A stretch of 30,043 bases of DNA from positions 132,721-162,763 of the forward strand of contig RWJK01001898.1 in assembly GCA_004335835.1 (NCBI GenBank), in the 5' to 3' direction. The translations under genes were made by a program, and so were the position numbers. Of this stretch, positions 1-9,589 are shown one piece after another; position 1 is the stretch's first letter; every line of letters begins with the position of its first letter. Origin of the DNA: Scenedesmus sp. ARA3. Its lineage: Eukaryota; Chlorophyta; Chlorophyceae; Sphaeropleales; Scenedesmaceae. The notes beneath the pieces were generated by a model that ran no database searches, was not told where the DNA came from, and worked only from the letters and a program-made list of their open reading frames with translations.

Positions 1-626
1 GCCGAGCCAGATCCCTTAAGTACACAGAGGTACATGCCTGCTACCACACTGGTTACAGTACTTCGGCGTAGTCACCACCCCCTTCCTATACAGTAGTTTG
101 TGGTTCGCTTCATGCTGCTGTCATCTGCTACGCATTGACTCGGACCACAACATGGAATGTATGTTTGTCAAGGTTTTGCTAGAACGTGGAGGTAGAAGCT
201 TGCAGATCAACCACTGGTCCAGGTTGGACCTGGTGCCAGGCACCTGGCAAAGTCAAAACAGAAGGTCAAATGTAACGCCCTGCAGCAGTCGCACACTGAG
301 CTGAAGATCTGCATCTGAGATCAATCACGAACGCTCACATCAGAGGCTTATGCTTGATAAGGCGATCCAAAGTTGTCGTTGAAGGCCTCGATCGCGCTGC
401 TTCCACGTACTGTACTTGCACACGAAGGACAACAACGAACGCCGATCGAACAGTTATATTTGATGCATCGTTGTTATTGACGTGCTTCTCTGATCTAGAA
501 CAACTGGGCAACAAGCAGGCACTGGCCAGTCCGATCCACACTGTCTTTCACAAGCCAGACGTGGTTGTCAGAGCTTGAGGTCGTTTCAGATAGCTTTTTA
601 GTACATTAGGGCAGGCGCTGTGCAGC
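1..626. other. No gene recognised upstream of the first gene
   Basis: I see no recognisable coding exon, RNA gene or repeat here. Open frames are short, run on both strands and match nothing I know. The last part presumably holds the promoter and 5' UTR of the plus-strand gene whose start codon is at 627, but no clear TATA motif was found. Confidence 0.4.
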
Positions 627-3600
627 ATGCTGCTCCATGCGCGCACCTGCCAACTCTGGCAAACACCGCTGCGGCCTGGGGAACGCGTTTGCTCCAATAG
701 TAGCGTGTTAAGTAGGCATCGGCGATTGAGGCAGCCTTTAGAGCGTCTGCAGCGCGCCATTGCCGCGCAGGTGCGCATGACACCATCTTGAGTGCAACAA
801 CAGCAGTTGGGTGGTGGTTCCTCTGGTTGGCTCACGCATGCCATTCTGCAGGTCTATGCCGTCCCAGATGCGGCATCAACCAGCCAGCAGACGACGCAGG
901 AGCATCAAAGCAGCGACAGCAATGGCAGCAGCTCCCACAGCATGCTGGGGCAAGCCAGCAACGCGAGCCTGCTGCGCCGCGTCGTTGGCACCAGCACAGC
1001 AGCCGAGGCATTGGACTTGCTCATTCAGCAACTTGACCGACAGCAGCGGCCACATGCCATATCAGCTGATGATGCTGAGTTGCTGCTTGAGCGAGCGCTG
1101 GAGGCGGGAAATGCAGGCCTAGCGCTGTCAGTGTATCAGCAGCTGTGTGCAGCCAAGCGTGCACAGGGCCGTAGCAGCCTTGCAACCCCCGCAACTGTGT
1201 GGCCTGCTGCAGCGCTGCAGCACACGCAGGCGCTGGTGATGGGGCTTTGCAGGCAGCTGCGCGTGAATGACGCGCTGGCAACAATGCGCAGCATACGCAG
1301 TCAGGGCATGCCTGGTGCTGACGAGGTGCGTTCACAGCGGTTGTACAAGCATGGGTGTGGCCTCTGGAGTTGATGACAGGTGCTGCATGTTGTGGTGCTG
1401 CAGCGCTGCAGCAGCAGAGGATGCAACAGCAGGCATAGCATGCATGCAGCCTTGGAGTTGACTGCGGCCAGTTGTAATTGCATTTTGTCTACAGCAGCTG
1501 TCTATCAACGGCCCATGCCGCGGTAGCCTCGGCGTCTTGCAGGGCTGCACATGTTGCGGTAATCAGCTGGATGTGGGCGGCAAGCAAGGTGGGGGACCTG
1601 GCGACCTGGCGACCTGGCAACCAGCATGGGCAACATGCGCAGGATCTTTGCAGCAAAGCAGTTGTTGCTGTGTGCCAGCAGCTCAGCCCGCTCAATGCAC
1701 CAGCAACTGGAACTGTGCATGAAAGTGAAGTATCATTGGTGCAATTGACTGCACCTGTTCCAACATCTTGTTTTTGTCCCCTGTCTGCCTTGCACACCCT
1801 TTTTCTGTGCTCGTGTTCCGCGCCGCACAGGTGTCATTCGGGCAGGTGGTCAGCTCCCCGCTGCCGCCGCAGCGGCCGCTGGCAGTGGTGCAGCCGCAGG
1901 AGGGCTGCAAGGTCGTCTCTGACTCCAACTCCCGCTTTGAGTTTGAGCTCTTCTCCGGCAGCGTCACCAGCTGCAGCTCGGAAGCCCTGCAGTTATTTGA
2001 CAACCCGCTGCTCGCCGCAGCACGCTTGCTAGGGGTCTGGCGGCGGCTGCCGGTCTCTGCAGTGCATGAAATGGTCGTCATGGCGCCAGACGGCACCAGC
2101 CGCACATTCCGCATAGGCACGGCTACAGCAGACGTGCCTGCGCAGCTGGGGGAGCGAGTGACAGTCGTCTGCGCCCCTAACAAGGGCCGCAACAAGCTGA
2201 AGCGGCTCGTTCTCAGCACCAGTCCTCCAGGGACGCAGCCGGGGCAGCCAATGCTGATCTGCAACCACAAGACAGGTATTGAACTCACGCTGCTGCGGCC
2301 GCCGCTGCCAGGGAGTCAGTCTACTGTGCCAGGCTGGCTGCTGCCGGCTGCTGTGCTGCTAGCCGGCGGCGATGCAGCATCTGGGCTGTTGGATCCCGCC
2401 CTGCCGCTGCTGATCGGTGGAGGGCTGGCGGTCACTGTTGGCAGCGCTGTGGCAGGCAACTCGCTGCTGCTGCCACGGCTGAAGCAGCTGCCGGGCAACG
2501 CAGTGAAGCTGGACGGTATCAGGCAGCAGCTGCTGGCGCAGCATGCAGGGCTGGACAGCAAGGTGAAGGCCACAATGCAGGTGCGCCCGGGGATGGGCAG
2601 CCTGTGTCGCAGAGGTGCATGCTGTCGCAGATAGGGCATGCATCAGCCGATGGTGAGGAAGTGAGTGAGACTGCGACAAGTGTGCCCACACCTCTTGACA
2701 GCCAGCTCTGTGTGCATTGCACCTGCTGCTGCTGCTGCTGCTGCTGCTGTAGGAGGCTGCCGAGGACGTGCGCACGCTGGCGCGCCTGTGCCAGCTGCAA
2801 GTCAAGATGCAGTCTGTGGATGCGGGGTCAGGCGCAGCAGGCTCAGCGTATGAGGCTCGCATTGGGCGTGTGGTGGCTGTTGCACGCAGCATTGAGGAGC
2901 GGCTGAGCAAGCGGCTGGAGCTGCTGGATGGCTATGCGCGCGTGATGAACATGATTGAGATAGAGGTTGAGATGGACATGCAGGTGCGTGGCTGCTGACA
3001 CATCTCTGGATCAGGGTGGATCGGCAACTAGAGACAGCTGGTGGCTGTGCAGTGCGATGCAGCAGCTGGTTGAGATGGACATGCAGATGCTGGCTGCTGT
3101 ATTGTTATAGGGGCAGAACAGGTGGTTGTGTTGTTCGGTGCAATAACAGCTTGCAGGAAGGGTCCATGTCTCCTTGTGACCGCTGTCTGCGCTGGCAGGA
3201 CTCCTTATTGCAGCTGCAGATGTACTCCAAAGTGCATCTGCGTCAGGTGCATGCGCAGACCCTGTGGAATCTGCCTTCTGCTGCCTGCTCTGTTTAGAAC
3301 TCACCAGGTGCCATTGCTGAGCTGGAGGCTACTTGCCTGGGCGGGTAGGCCTGATATTTGCTGCAACTCTGTCTCCCTGCAACTCTGTTGCTGCCCCTTG
3401 ATTCTGCTGCTGCTGCTGCTCTCTCAGGTGCCTACCTCTTAGCGGGAGACACTTGGCGCCTGCAACTATCGCGTGCTCACCCCCTTTCTGCTGCTCGGCT
3501 GCTCCTGCTGCTGTTCGTTCATACTGCTCAGGTGCCCTTCTTTGAGCTGGAAACGCTGGGGTGTGCATCTGCGCGTGCTGAACCTGACTTCTGGCTGCTC

Positions 3601-4057
3601 TGCTGCTGCTGCTGCTGCTGCTGCTTGCCAGGTGCCCATCGCTGAGCTGGAGACGCTGGGCATGGAGCTGGGCAAGCTGAGCGAGCTGGAGTCCATCAAG
3701 GAGGAGTGGCAGCTGCAGGCGGAGGCGCAGGATGAGGTGGGCAGCGGGGCAGCTCACCCTGTTGGCAGTGTGATGACGATTGTTGCGCACAGCAGTGTAC
3801 AAAAGCATCTGTTTCATTAGTGTGTGTGGTTGCGGTGTGCACAATGGTAGGGCGAGGTGAGGCAGCAGGCGGTGATGGCAGTTTGATGGTGGCTGTGTGT
3901 GATGAGCGCAAGCAGCTGTTGCAGAAGTTTGGGTTGCGTGCACTGTGCATGTGCTGCAGCAATGCCCGCCGTCTTGTCCACACCCACGCGGCTGTCTCTG
4001 TCTTGCTTGCAGGTGGAGCGCTTGCTCAGGACCTCGCCAGCGTTGCCATCGCAGTGA
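627..4057 (+). CDS. Plastid-type PPR/TPR-like protein with membrane hairpin and coiled-coil tail
   Basis: Six exons: 627-770, 852-1325, 1831-2580, 2753-2983, 3632-3736 and 4013-4057 (stop TGA 4055-4057). Every junction is phase 0, with GT-AG introns and mostly GTGCG-type donors; the protein is 582 aa. Residues 1-48 are rich in Arg, Ser and Leu with few acids, like a chloroplast transit peptide. Residues about 60-206 are Ala/Leu-rich helical pairs resembling PPR/TPR repeats. Residues 207-340 form a conserved-looking domain with motif VVQPQEG. Residues about 373-386 and 396-420 are two hydrophobic segments separated by a short loop. Residues 430-582 are charged helices, probably coiled coil. 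From memory it resembles the plant family of Arabidopsis At1g64430 (about 560 aa), a plastid protein of unknown function; that match is unverified. The first ATG is chosen because it opens the transit-peptide exon. Function is not assigned. Exon 6 is short and the least certain. Confidence 0.75.
1595..1618. repeat. Three tandem copies of an 8-bp unit
   Basis: The unit GACCTGGC occurs three times head to tail inside intron 2 of the first gene. It is a simple tandem repeat with no evident function. Confidence 0.8.
2723..2749 (+). repeat. (CTG)9 just before a 3' splice site
   Basis: Nine CTG units end 3 bp before the AG (2751-2752) that precedes exon 4 of the first gene. The tract takes the place of a polypyrimidine tract. 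Confidence 0.9.
2965..3660 (+). repeat. Degenerate repeats of flanking exon edges in intron 4
   Basis: The 3' edge of exon 4 (2965-2983) is copied exactly at 3068-3086, 103 bp downstream, but the copy has AT where the true donor has GT. The 5' edge of exon 5 (AG followed by GTGCCCATCGCTGAGCTGGA at 3632) has three diverged relatives. Their CAGGTGCC sequences begin at 3305, 3425 and 3529; the real one begins at 3629. Each copy follows a pyrimidine-rich stretch, and spacings are 120, 104 and 100 bp. The intron thus looks like a decayed tandem array carrying extra splice-site copies. Confidence 0.75.
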
Positions 4058-4423
4058 GCCTACAGTGTTGCAGTGCATCCCTGTTTGTTTGAGCGCTGGG
4101 AACCCTGCCGCGCCGACCCTCGCGGCAATGTGGCCGAATGACACACGTTCCGTGTGTGGGGATTGGGCTGCGGGCTTGAGCCCTGGGCTGAGGGAAGCCA
4201 GTGGCATGTTGTTTGAGCCCTACTAGCTGCTGGTGCGCTGCCAGCAGCTGGCGACTGGCAAAAGCATGTCGCTGCTGTGGTCGTGTACAATGTGTGTCCG
4301 GCTGGATCTTATGGGTAGCTGTGCTGCTGTACAGGATTTGCAGCGCAGTTGTATATGTGCAGCGCGGCACTGACACCAGGTGCCAGTGCATCAGTGAGGC
4401 GTGGCATGTATGGCTGCAGACAG

Positions 4424-4521
<98 letters not shown>

Positions 4522-4540
4522 AATTTTGGTAAGGGAGCCT
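4058..4540 (+). other. Probable 3' UTR of the first gene
   Basis: The stretch runs from the stop at 4055-4057 to just past the first downstream TGTAA (4519-4523), the usual chlorophyte poly(A) signal. No earlier TGTAA was seen after the stop. If correct, the mature mRNA carries the (CUG)32 tract at its 3' end. Confidence 0.5.
4425..4520 (+). repeat. (CTG)32 perfect trinucleotide tract
   Basis: Thirty-two uninterrupted CTG units (96 bp). The tract opens all frames and creates false poly-Ala, poly-Cys, poly-Ser and poly-Gln reading frames on both strands. It is followed at once by TAATTTT, giving a TGTAA overlapping its last unit. Confidence 0.97.
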
Positions 4541-4960
4541 GCATTGCTGTTGTGTTGCGGGTGGTGTGGGCCCTGATTGGTGATTGTGCATGGGGGCGCA
4601 AGAGAACTGGGTGTACAGTGGACGGTGTGCACCAGATTGATTGGCAGTGAGACAACATGCTCATATGCACAGCAGGGGAGCGCACATGCACGGCATATGC
4701 ACAGCATTCACCACAGGATATCTCGATATAGATCTTGCCCCTGAGAAGATGGTGGTATGGTGTTTTGAATAGTGATCAGGGCGGTTGTGTCGGGGATGCA
4801 GACATGTGCAGTTCCATTTTCCTTCAAGTTGTGCGTGCATAACAGCTTGGGTAGCTGGCATGTCTGGATTTGCGTCAAATGTCGCCTTTTCGCAACAGAA
4901 CAGTAAAACAGTGGATTCAGCACACGAAAACCCGCGGTATGTTGGACTCTGACCGTGTTG

Positions 4961-5020
4961 CAAACGGCACAATTGTTGCATCATATGCATGCAACGGCAC
5001 AACTATTGCATCATGCAATG
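4961..5020. repeat. Two-copy ~31-bp tandem repeat
   Basis: Two adjacent, slightly diverged units share CGGCACAA followed by TTGCATCAT. No coding or regulatory role is visible. Confidence 0.6.
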
Positions 5021-5102
5021 ACATGATGTCAACACAATGTGGAAGTTTGACAGCAAGCAAACTCATTATACAGCAAGCACCGAACATGGGGCTGTGGCCT
5101 GA

Positions 5103-5420
5103 TTGCACTTAGTAAAGCTGGTGCAGCATGCATGTGCAAGCTCACAAAGCAAACTTGTCTTGCCACTTGAAGTTGCACAGCCGAAAGACTCTTTGGTCGG
5201 ACCACCACTTGCCGGGATATTTGAACAAGCAGATGTTGCATATGTTATGCACAGAGACGACTTGTCAGTGGCTCACAAACCTTTGGGTCATTGCCATGCT
5301 ATCGACTGGCTGCAGCAGCTGCTTCTTGCAGGAACACTGCCAACCCCATCAAAGTACAAGCCACCAACGCCCTCAATCTCCCGGTGTGCTAGGGGGAAAA
5401 CAGCCCTGACGGCCCGATAG
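5103..5420 (+). other. Unassigned open frame, about 100 codons
   Basis: An open frame ending at a TAG (5418-5420), with mixed, non-repetitive composition (for example AIDWLQQLLLAG near its middle). I recognise no domain and see no good splice sites joining it to other exons. The opposite strand is also open over 5288-5479. It could be an exon of an unrecognised gene, a transposon remnant or chance. Confidence 0.15.
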
Positions 5421-5535
5421 GCGGAGCACCTAGCTGTATCAAAGACAACAAGCTCACTGGCAACAGCAATAACGACCAAGGCATAGGAACAGTACTCTCC
5501 ATCAAGCTGATTCTATTATATTCTCTGTACTGTTT

Positions 5536-5583
5536 GGTGGTGGTGGTGCGTGTGTGTGTGTGGGGGGGTGGNGGGGGGGGGGG
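5536..5583 (+). repeat. TG/G-rich low-complexity run with one N
   Basis: GGT units, then a TG run, then poly-G, with an undetermined base at 5572. The true length is likely uncertain in the assembly. Confidence 0.9.
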
Positions 5584-6538
5584 CAGTAGTGTACACTGCT
5601 GTACGTGTGCTATACGAATGCGGTGGATATGATGTGGGGCTAACGTTGCTGTGAGTCGCCACAGCGCTATTGTACTCGAAGCCGCTGCCAGGTTGCGCTA
5701 TTCGTACGTGGTGCCGTACGCCCCAGCGCTGGGCCGCGCCGCGGCGGTGCGGGTCGCTGTTGCGATGGCGCCCTCTGCCGCTCCCCACCCTCCCATCTAC
5801 TCAAAAATAGGGGTAATCATGTTGTTGATCAAGCCATAGCTAAAGCCATAGCTTTGTCGCCATCGGCCGCGCGCCCCCAGGAGCAGTAAGATTGAAAGGA
5901 GGAGGGGGAGGAGGGGAAATATTTTCGGCAAGATTCCAAGAATGAGGGGCAGTGTCACCCAACGCACACTATACCAAAGGCTGTCAGCGCAGCGCAGAAA
6001 GGCCTGAGCATGTACGCACTCAGATCAGATTTATAATGCAACAGCAAACTACAGGCAGGCAAGTTGAGTCAAGTCCTGCTGTTTTTCTGTTGCTGTGGGT
6101 GCATGCAAGGTGTACTGCACCTGGTAGATGTGCAGCAGGTGCAAGGGCACAGCCGCCACATATGTGACCTTATCCACTGCATTTTACCTCCCAATTTCGG
6201 CTGGATTCCTACCTTATGCGATACATGTTGTGGAAATCAGTGGAGGTTAGCACATAGACATCCCTCTGAGGCTTGTTTACACATTTCTGCCGTGTAAATT
6301 TCACTAAATCCCTTCGTTTACCCCGCTGCTACCGAGGGTGTGACAGAATCACAGGGGAGTCAGCGGCCCCTTACACATGTATGCCGCACATGCATACGCT
6401 GAAAGTGGCGGTGGCGTTTTCTGGAAGGCTGCCCTGTGCAGGTGCTTCATCATCATCATGCTTGTATGGTTTGCAGCAGAGGTTGTTGTCCAGCATATGT
6501 GCAGTTCTGGAGGTTGAGGAGAGCTGCAACATCACCTG

Positions 6539-6591
6539 TTGCTGCTGCTGCTGCTCAGCAGCAGTGCTGCTGCTGCTGCTGCTGCTGCCTT
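6539..6591 (+). repeat. Interrupted CTG tracts
   Basis: Two short CTG runs are separated by a CAGCAGCAG-type inversion around 6556-6564, giving a small self-complementary block. No gene is assigned here. Confidence 0.75.
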
Positions 6592-7309
6592 TGAGCCTTG
6601 GCTACAATGCAATGCATTAAATGCATTGTCAACGTTACATCACAGTCACAGCAACCGCATAGAGCCCGTGGCAGTGCTTCACAACTTGAGCGCGATTTCC
6701 CAGCCCAGGCAGCTGCTGGGTGCTACGCTTTCCATCAAATGTTGTCCAACATATGCGATTCCATTCTGCAACCTGATCCGAAGACAAGGGGCACGCGGTA
6801 CTAGGTCACGCAGTGCCACACTGATCACTGTGCACGACGTCCCTCCCAGAGACTGCGCTGCTGCTTCATCAGCGCTTCTGAGTGTCGGTGCAGCTGCCGG
6901 GCCACTGTGAATCATCCGTGCCAGCGCACAGTCCCCTGAGCGCTGTGCAGCCCGCCCCCACCAGCCAGGCGTCACTGCAGCTCATCTGTCCAGGTACTTC
7001 ACCTGCGGGCAGCAGCAGAGATGGCAGGTTCCAGCATGAACAGCAGCCTGCTCTCTGCAAGCACAGCTGCTGACCAGTCGCCTTCAAGGCCAGTTGGCCT
7101 GGAGCATATGTAGTACCCTGTGCAGCCTTGCAGGAACAGTCCCGGCAATGAAGGTAGCCGCCTTTTGTCATAGCCGTCCGTCATGTACAGATAAAGTTCA
7201 ACGGTCATTCAGCTGCACACCTGCCATGTCATAGCTGAGGGGCATGATGAGCAGCATCGACAAGAATGGGAGCAGGGCATCGCCACAAGCTACAACGCAT
7301 GTACTGCAC

Positions 7310-8208
7310 CTAGATACGGCTGCCGACTGAACGCACCATCTGCACCTCTTTCCGGCTCAGCCCACACTTCTCATAAAACGGTATGTTGTGCTCTGCACAG
7401 TCCAGGATGACCTTGTAGCAGCCCTGCTGCCTGGCCACCCGCACCAGCTCATCAATCAGCCTGCACAGCAACAGCAGATGGCAGCACCCCTCTGTGGCTG
7501 TGGTGCATGCAAGGAGCTCAAGCAGCGCAGGCCACTCCCGCACTTTGCTCCCTGCCAAGCCTGCAAGAGGAAGCAGCAGCACACAGGCAAACCCAACACC
7601 AGTATGCTCTGCTTGTCTCAGTGCAGCTGTGACCATCCAACACAGGGTGGCAGTGTCAACAAGTCTGCTGCCTGCTAGGGACTATGTTGCACTGCTACTG
7701 CCCCGCTTTGACCATTTCACTCGCACTCACACCCACCCCACAGCACTTTCTGTTTGATCAGCAAAACAGTGCACAGCAGCAGCCCAAGTAGCACTCCCCG
7801 GAAACAGCTATTCATGACCGTGCTGTTGCCACCAACCTGTGCCCCAGGTTGTGTCCACGTGCCGCCTCATCCACTACAACGTCTTCTATGTGGCCCACCT
7901 GCACACTCACACGAAAACACATGAGCGGAGGAAGATGGACAGCACGTGCATGCTGAGTCAGCAGCATTTTGTGCTGCTGCCTGTTTGCAGGCTATCAGCA
8001 TGCAGTGTGACTTTGACTTCAAAGCTAAATGGCACCCTGCTGCATGATGCAGCAAGTTACAGGGATCAGTGCACTTTATCATGCCGCTGTTGTAGATGCA
8101 TGTGTCAGGCAAGCAGTCTTCCTGTGCACACCTTGCCGCAGCTGTGGATGAACTTCCGCTCTATGATGAGAGCTGCTGTTCCCAGCAGCTGACTCTTGGA
8201 AGTGTCTG

Positions 8209-8252
<44 letters not shown>

Positions 8253-8851
8253 AGAACGTTTTGTGCATCCCACTGCATGTTCATGCGTATGAGCGCAGTT
8301 GCCTTTCCAGCTGAGCGCAACAATAAGTGATGGTGTTTCATATGTCCGGGGAAAGGCTGCATCGGTGCTGCCCTCTGCAGTTTGTGAGCTCGTGTTATGC
8401 CTGCTGCTGCTGCTGCTGCTGCTGCTGTTCAGGGACATGCTGTGCACACCTGCAGTCGCACTTGCACCACCAGCTTAAACCTTACCTTCAGCAACTGCTA
8501 TGTAGTAATCTGGGTTATCATTTAGCTCCCACCACCTGCCTGCAGCAATCACAGCAAGACCACCACAAGCAGCAGCAGCACCATCAACCAGTGCTGCTCC
8601 CGGCTGTGCCTAACCAATGCACCCGTGATAAACTGCAGTGCACACCAGTGAACTCGTCTTGATTGACTCTGCCCACTGTGGTTAGCTGCGCAAGGAGAGC
8701 CAAAAATCCTGCAGTTGGCCGTCCCGAATTTCGACAGCAACGTCAGCACAAGGGCGTCCGCAACCACCACAGCGCCGCATGCTGGTACAGCACCTTTGCC
8801 AAAATCATCCACTTCCAGTTTGCGCACAAGTAAATTGCTTGCGGCGCTCAT
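7310..8851 (-). CDS. GNA1: Glucosamine-6-phosphate N-acetyltransferase
   Basis: This GNAT enzyme (EC 2.3.1.4) moves acetyl from acetyl-CoA to glucosamine 6-phosphate on the route to UDP-GlcNAc, normally in the cytosol or ER-associated. Minus-strand exons are 8794-8851, 8646-8708, 8486-8539, 8132-8205, 7837-7898 and 7310-7460, all GT-AG with consistent phases, giving 153 aa (plant and yeast enzymes are about 150-160). The N-terminus LVRKLEVDDFGKGF and QLTTVG match the family start. ALIIERKFIHSCGK (about residues 70-83) is the conserved core strand. GHIEDVVV is followed by the acetyl-CoA pyrophosphate loop RGHNLG (97-102). CYKVILDC and FYEKCG (132-137) form the C-terminal signature. No targeting peptide is evident. 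The start at 8851 is the first ATG in frame with the core. Intron 3 holds facing CAG and CTG tracts. Identification is firm; exon edges rest on phase and homology. Confidence 0.93.
8215..8250 (-). repeat. (CTG)12 on the GNA1 sense strand, before a 3' splice site
   Basis: It reads as CAG on the plus strand. It ends a few bases before the AG of GNA1 exon 4 (exon start 8205), inside intron 3. Confidence 0.9.
8401..8427 (-). repeat. (CAG)9 on the GNA1 sense strand
   Basis: It reads as CTG on the plus strand. It lies in the same intron as the (CTG)12 tract about 150 bp downstream on the sense strand and is complementary to it. Confidence 0.9.
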
Positions 8852-9589
8852 TGCGTGGGTGCCGCTGGCACGGTTTCGAGTTCTGGGGTGATCACGCCCA
8901 AACAGCAACAATCCACTTCTGCCGGTAACCAAAAGTTGCAGCCCAACCGAAGCAGTGGTTGTCGTACTTTGTGGCTGCTCGCCCTGCCAGGTGAAAGCGT
9001 GCTGTTGGTCCATGGTGTCATTGTTCAACAATGCACCAGGACATGCTGTTGTGCCCGTCTACCTGCCCCCTGCACCACGACCCATAGGTATTATGAGTTG
9101 CAGTAAGACATTGCATTGAAGGTTAGGCCCCTGCCACCTCTTTTAGTAATCTGCATACGGAGCCGTTGATGTTGCGTTATATGATTTCAAAATTCGCTGC
9201 AACAAAATGTGAGTTTAACATACATGTCCAGGGTTGCATTGCTGTGGCCGGCTTGCATTACCAGATGAGCCCTGTTTCTACATGCCAGCAAGCTACATGC
9301 ACACACCGTCCACTGGCCACTGCACAATGTTTCAGCGTATGAACAGGGCGTCTTGCAGTATGCAGCTGGCAGCATGCTCTGCTCAGGCCTGCGCTTGCCA
9401 TCAACATGTTGATGCAGATCAGACAATGCAATGCATATCAGACAACGCGCTGCAGCAGGACCACCTCTTGCTATGCGTCCACTACGGCGCTCAGCTACAG
9501 ACTTCAAACACTACTGCCATGCGATGCCGTGCTGCCCTCACTTCACCAGCGCACGTCCAGCACATCTCCCTGCCTACGTAGGCAGGTAG
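8852..9589. other. Spacer between GNA1 start and the pseudokinase stop
   Basis: Both neighbours are on the minus strand, so this spacer must hold the 3' UTR of the kinase gene and the promoter and 5' UTR of GNA1. I found no minus-strand TGTAA here and no convincing TATA motif. Small open frames on either strand show nothing recognisable. Confidence 0.4.

Larger units (their letters stand above)
4541..7309. other. Region without a recognised gene
   Basis: About 2.8 kb with no exon set I can assign. It holds a two-copy 31-bp repeat (near 4961-5020), an unassigned open frame (5103-5420), a TG/G-rich low-complexity run with an ambiguous base at 5572, a GC-rich patch (about 5640-5790), a purine-rich run (5895-5922) and CTG tracts near 6539-6591. 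The right-hand end probably contains the 3' UTR of the minus-strand GNA1 gene; the nearest minus-strand TGTAA lies at 6635-6639. Confidence 0.4.

Noticed and set aside
4201..4707. Long open frames through the CTG tract (poly-Cys, poly-Ala, poly-Ser, poly-Gln on both strands)
   Set aside because: All are produced by the perfect (CTG)32 repeat. None has a recognisable domain or splice context.
8291..8340. A GNA1 exon near LERQLRSYA on the minus strand
   Set aside because: It hits a stop and gives the wrong phase. The exon at 8486-8539 (ELNDNPDYYIAVAE) fits both the phase and the family alignment.
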